Source of the DNA: an uncultured bacterium
GTDB lineage: Bacteria > Bacteroidota > Bacteroidia > Chitinophagales > CAIOSU01
Direction of reading: 5' to 3'
DNA length: 8,205 bases
Assembly (NCBI GenBank): GCA_903861055.1
Contig: CAIOSU010000144.1
Coordinates: 1 to 8,205 of the forward strand
Within the stretch, counting starts at the first letter, position 1. Each line of letters starts with the position of its first letter. The position numbers and the translations under genes are program-made. Shown here one piece after another: positions 6,136 through 8,205 of the stretch. The notes beneath the pieces are model-generated. The model saw only the letters and a program-made list of their open reading frames with translations, searched no databases and was not told the origin of the DNA.

Positions 6136-7797
6136 TTACTTCAACCGTTCCTTAATATCTAACCTATATTTCCTAGCGGTGTCTTGTGCAATATCATAGC
6201 CCGCATCGGCATGTCGGATAACGCCCATGGCTGGGTCGTTGTGCAGTACCCGTTTTAGGCGGCGCTCAGCATCGGCGGTGCCGTCGGCCACTATAACCAT
6301 GCCCGCATGCAGCGAGTAGCCCATGCCTACCCCGCCACCGTGGTGGTAGCTAACCCAACTGGCACCCCCAGCTGTGTTGATAAGGGCATTCAGTATCGGC
6401 CAATCGGCCACGGCATCGCTGCCATCGAGCATGGCTTCGGTTTCGCGGTTGGGCGAGGCTACCGAGCCAGTATCCAAATGGTCGCGGCCAATTACTATCG
6501 GGGCACTTACTTTGCCTTCGGCTACTAGCTTATTAAATGCCAAACCTGCTATTTCCCTATCGCCCATGCCTAACCAACAAATGCGCGCAGGCAGGCCTTG
6601 AAAGGCAATACGCTCCTTGGCCATATCTAGCCAGCGCAGCAATCCTTTATCGGCAGGGAAGAGGCGTTTTAGCTCTTCATCAAGGGTATAAATATCTTGT
6701 GGGTCGCCGCTTAAAGCCACAAAACGGAACGGGCCTTTGCCCTCGCAAAAAAGCGGACGTATATAAGCAGGCACAAACCCAGGAAAACCGAAAGCCTCCT
6801 TTAACCCATGCGCTAATGCTTGCCCGCGCAGGTTGTTACCATAGTCAAAGGTAATGGCACCTCGTTTTTGCAATTCCAGCATTTGGGTCACTTGTTTCAC
6901 CATCGTATCCAACGAGCGATTATGGTATTCATTTGGGTTGCTTTCACGTAAGGTTTTGGCTGCCGCTACTGATAATCCTTCGGGGAAATAGCCCACCATT
7001 TCGTCGTGCGCACTGGTTTGGTCGGTAAGGGTATCGGGGGTTATGTTTCGGTCTATCAATCGTTGCAGCAAATCAACGGCATTGCACACCACGCCTATTG
7101 ATACGGCCTCATTGTTGGCTTTTGCCTCCAGCGCCCTATCTATGGCCGCATCAATATCGTGCGTCATTTCATCAATGTAGCGGGTTTCAAGGCGTTTTTC
7201 AATGCGCCACGCTTCCATTTCGGCAGCTAGGCATACACCCTCATTCATGGTTATGGATAGCGGCTGGGCACCGCCCATTCCGCCTAAGCCAGCAGTTACA
7301 TTTAGTTTGCCTTTAAGGCTGCCACCAAAATGCTTATTGGCCAGCGAAAGGTACGTTTCATAAGTACCTTGAACAATACCCTGCGAGCCAATGTAAATCC
7401 AGCTACCAGCGGTCATTTGGCCATACATCATCAGGCCTTTGGCCTCCAACTCCCTGAAGTGCTCCCAATTGGCCCATTTACCTACTAGGTTGCTATTGGC
7501 TATCAATACCCTTGGGGCATCTTTATGGGTGGGTAATATACCCACCGGCTTGCCGCTCTGTACTAGCAGCGTTTCGTCTTCGTTTAGGTCTTTTAGGGCT
7601 TTTACAATCAAATCAAAAGCCTCCCAGTTGCGGGCAGCTTTGCCCGTGCCGCCATAAACAATAAGGTCTTCGGGGCGCTCGGCCACGTCGGGGTCTAGGT
7701 TGTTCATCAACATGCGGAGGGCAGCCTCTTGCACCCAGCCTTTGCAGGTTAGCTGGGTTCCGGTGGCCGCTTTCAAAGTACGGGTTGGAGTACACAT
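6136..7797 (-). CDS. hutU: Urocanate hydratase (urocanase)
   Basis: Catalyses the second step of histidine breakdown, urocanate + H2O to 4-imidazolone-5-propanoate, in the cytoplasm with a tightly bound NAD+. From ATG 7797 the product has 553 residues, the normal family length. Motifs in order: Y-G-G-T-G-K-A-A-R-N-W (48-58), Y-G-Q-M-T-A-G-S-W-I-Y-I-G-S-Q-G (125-140), the dinucleotide loop G-L-G-G-M-G-G-A-Q-P (170-179), and the urocanase signature F-Q-G-L-P-A-R-I-C-W (399-408), whose C407 corresponds to the essential cysteine of P. putida urocanase (Cys410). H-H-G-G-G-V-G-M-G-Y-S-L-H (485-497) lies near the C-terminus. A TTG 13 codons upstream (7836) would extend the frame, but it falls inside the predicted promoter and adds non-conserved residues, so ATG is preferred. 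No hutH, hutI or hutG is visible nearby. The last codons occur a second time at 5429-5487, beyond the parDE cassette, so the present gene end may be a replacement. Confidence 0.96.
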   Translation of the reverse strand: MCTPTRTLKAATGTQLTCKGWVQEAALRMLMNNLDPDVAERPEDLIVYGGTGKAARNWEAFDLIVKALKDLNEDETLLVQSGKPVGILPTHKDAPRVLIANSNLVGKWANWEHFRELEAKGLMMYGQMTAGSWIYIGSQGIVQGTYETYLSLANKHFGGSLKGKLNVTAGLGGMGGAQPLSITMNEGVCLAAEMEAWRIEKRLETRYIDEMTHDIDAAIDRALEAKANNEAVSIGVVCNAVDLLQRLIDRNITPDTLTDQTSAHDEMVGYFPEGLSVAAAKTLRESNPNEYHNRSLDTMVKQVTQMLELQKRGAITFDYGNNLRGQALAHGLKEAFGFPGFVPAYIRPLFCEGKGPFRFVALSGDPQDIYTLDEELKRLFPADKGLLRWLDMAKERIAFQGLPARICWLGMGDREIAGLAFNKLVAEGKVSAPIVIGRDHLDTGSVASPNRETEAMLDGSDAVADWPILNALINTAGGASWVSYHHGGGVGMGYSLHAGMVIVADGTADAERRLKRVLHNDPAMGVIRHADAGYDIAQDTARKYRLDIKERLK

Positions 7798-7822
7798 TGT
7801 TATGCTCGTTTTGGTAGTAGCG

Positions 7823-7851
7823 TAAAGATAAGGCAATTGGTTTTTTTCAAA
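7823..7851 (-). promoter_or_regulatory. Candidate hutU promoter
   Basis: On the minus strand, TTTG (7851-7848), 17 bases and TATCTTTA (7830-7823) form a near-consensus Bacteroidota promoter. Its predicted start of transcription is about 20 bases before ATG 7797 and downstream of the alternative TTG at 7836, which argues for the ATG start. Confidence 0.45.
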
Positions 7852-7879
7852 TGAATTGAATTTTGCTGAATGTAAGTCC

Positions 7880-7910
7880 TTGCAAAACCTGCATTTTCTT
7901 CCTATCTTTT
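7880..7910 (+). promoter_or_regulatory. Candidate promoter of the rightmost TPR gene
   Basis: TTG (7880-7882), a 20-base spacer and TATCTTTT (7903-7910, then G) resemble TTG/TAnnTTTG with one mismatch. The predicted transcription start is about 12 bases before ATG 7927. It is back-to-back with the hutU promoter. Confidence 0.4.
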
Positions 7911-7926
7911 GGTAACATTACTTGTT

Positions 7927-8205
7927 ATGCGGGCTTTAATGGTCATCTTACTGATGAGTTTCTCAATGTTGGGCCAAGCCCAACAGGAGTTAGATGATTT
8001 GTTTAAACCGAGCAATGCCACTCTGGATAAGGTACTGAACGATGCCAAAGAGTATTATGCTAATGGCTTTTTTAATAAAGCAACTAAAGTTCTTTACCGC
8101 GAAACTAAAAAGCATCCCGACTATTTCAATGGGTATATTATGTTAGGGTATCTCAGCTTCGATAAGCAGTATTACGAGCAGGCCGCCCTTTATTTTGCCA
8201 AAGCA
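7927..8205 (+). CDS. Secreted TPR-repeat protein, N-terminal part
   Basis: An open frame from ATG 7927 runs off the right edge (93 residues, no stop). A signal peptide is clear: M-R-A-L-M-V-I-L-L-M-S-F-S-M-L-G-Q-A followed by Q-Q, so the product is probably periplasmic or envelope-bound. After a short linker (L-D-D-L-F-K-P-S-N), two helix pairs fit TPR spacing. These are A-K-E-Y-Y-A-N-G-F-F-N-K-A-T-K-V-L (40-56), and G-Y-I-M-L-G-Y-L-S-F-D-K-Q-Y-Y-E-Q-A (69-86) with the A-L-Y-F-A-K-A continuation. Such exported TPR proteins are common in Bacteroidota, often as scaffolds for envelope machines or sensor proteins. Whatever follows the repeats lies outside the window, so function cannot be given. 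It is divergent from hutU with 129 bases between the starts. Confidence 0.85.
   Translation, partial: MRALMVILLMSFSMLGQAQQELDDLFKPSNATLDKVLNDAKEYYANGFFNKATKVLYRETKKHPDYFNGYIMLGYLSFDKQYYEQAALYFAKA

Noticed and set aside
6307..7657. Several plus-strand open frames of 70-105 codons opposite hutU
   Set aside because: All lie antisense within the urocanase coding region, and none has a recognisable motif or a credible start region.
7836..7836. TTG as start of hutU
   Set aside because: It lies upstream of the predicted transcription start, and the added 13 residues precede the normal family N-terminus; ATG 7797 gives the usual 553-residue length.

Overview
The window looks like a chromosomal stretch from a member of the Bacteroidota. 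The evidence is a PorP/SprF-family protein (type IX secretion/gliding-associated, essentially confined to this phylum), the absence of strong Shine-Dalgarno sequences, and several Bacteroidota-type promoters (TTG/TTTG, about 20 bases, TAnnTTTG) upstream of starts. Genus or species cannot be told from the sequence.

Layout. The left edge holds the 3' end of a plus-strand TPR protein (1-152) closed by a clear intrinsic terminator (202-226). A non-coding stretch follows, filled by an interspersed repeat with terminal inverted repeats (239-471). Next comes a minus-strand DedA-family membrane protein (490-1143), divergent from plus-strand aroE (1351-2082, shikimate dehydrogenase). aroE runs tail-to-tail, with a 4-base overlap, into a minus-strand PorP/SprF-like outer-membrane protein (2079-3050). 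Upstream of that on the minus strand is a CPA2-type cation/proton antiporter with a cytoplasmic USP-like tail (3131-5314). The right part holds a small ParD-ParE toxin-antitoxin cassette (minus strand, 5512-6050), then hutU (minus, 6136-7797, urocanate hydratase). The 5' part of a divergent, secreted TPR protein (7927 to the right edge) ends the window.

Most of the window is unlinked housekeeping and envelope genes: aromatic biosynthesis, histidine breakdown, ion homeostasis, a membrane transporter and an outer-membrane protein. They do not form one pathway, and most have their own promoter or are divergent.

The most interesting part is the parDE/hutU junction. The toxin gene carries an in-frame TAA; translation past it regains a clear ParE C-terminus, so the toxin is broken by a single nonsense codon while the antitoxin is intact. 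On the far side of the cassette, at 5429-5487, lies a second, diverged copy of the 3' end of hutU, including its stop codon. It encodes QDTERRYRLDVKERLK against QDTARKYRLDIKERLK in the gene. The cassette is therefore bracketed by direct repeats of the hutU tail. This is the pattern expected if an element entered at the 3' end of hutU and supplied a replacement gene end, or if the segment was imported by recombination. I see no integrase, no CRISPR array, no RNA gene and no convincing new multi-gene system.
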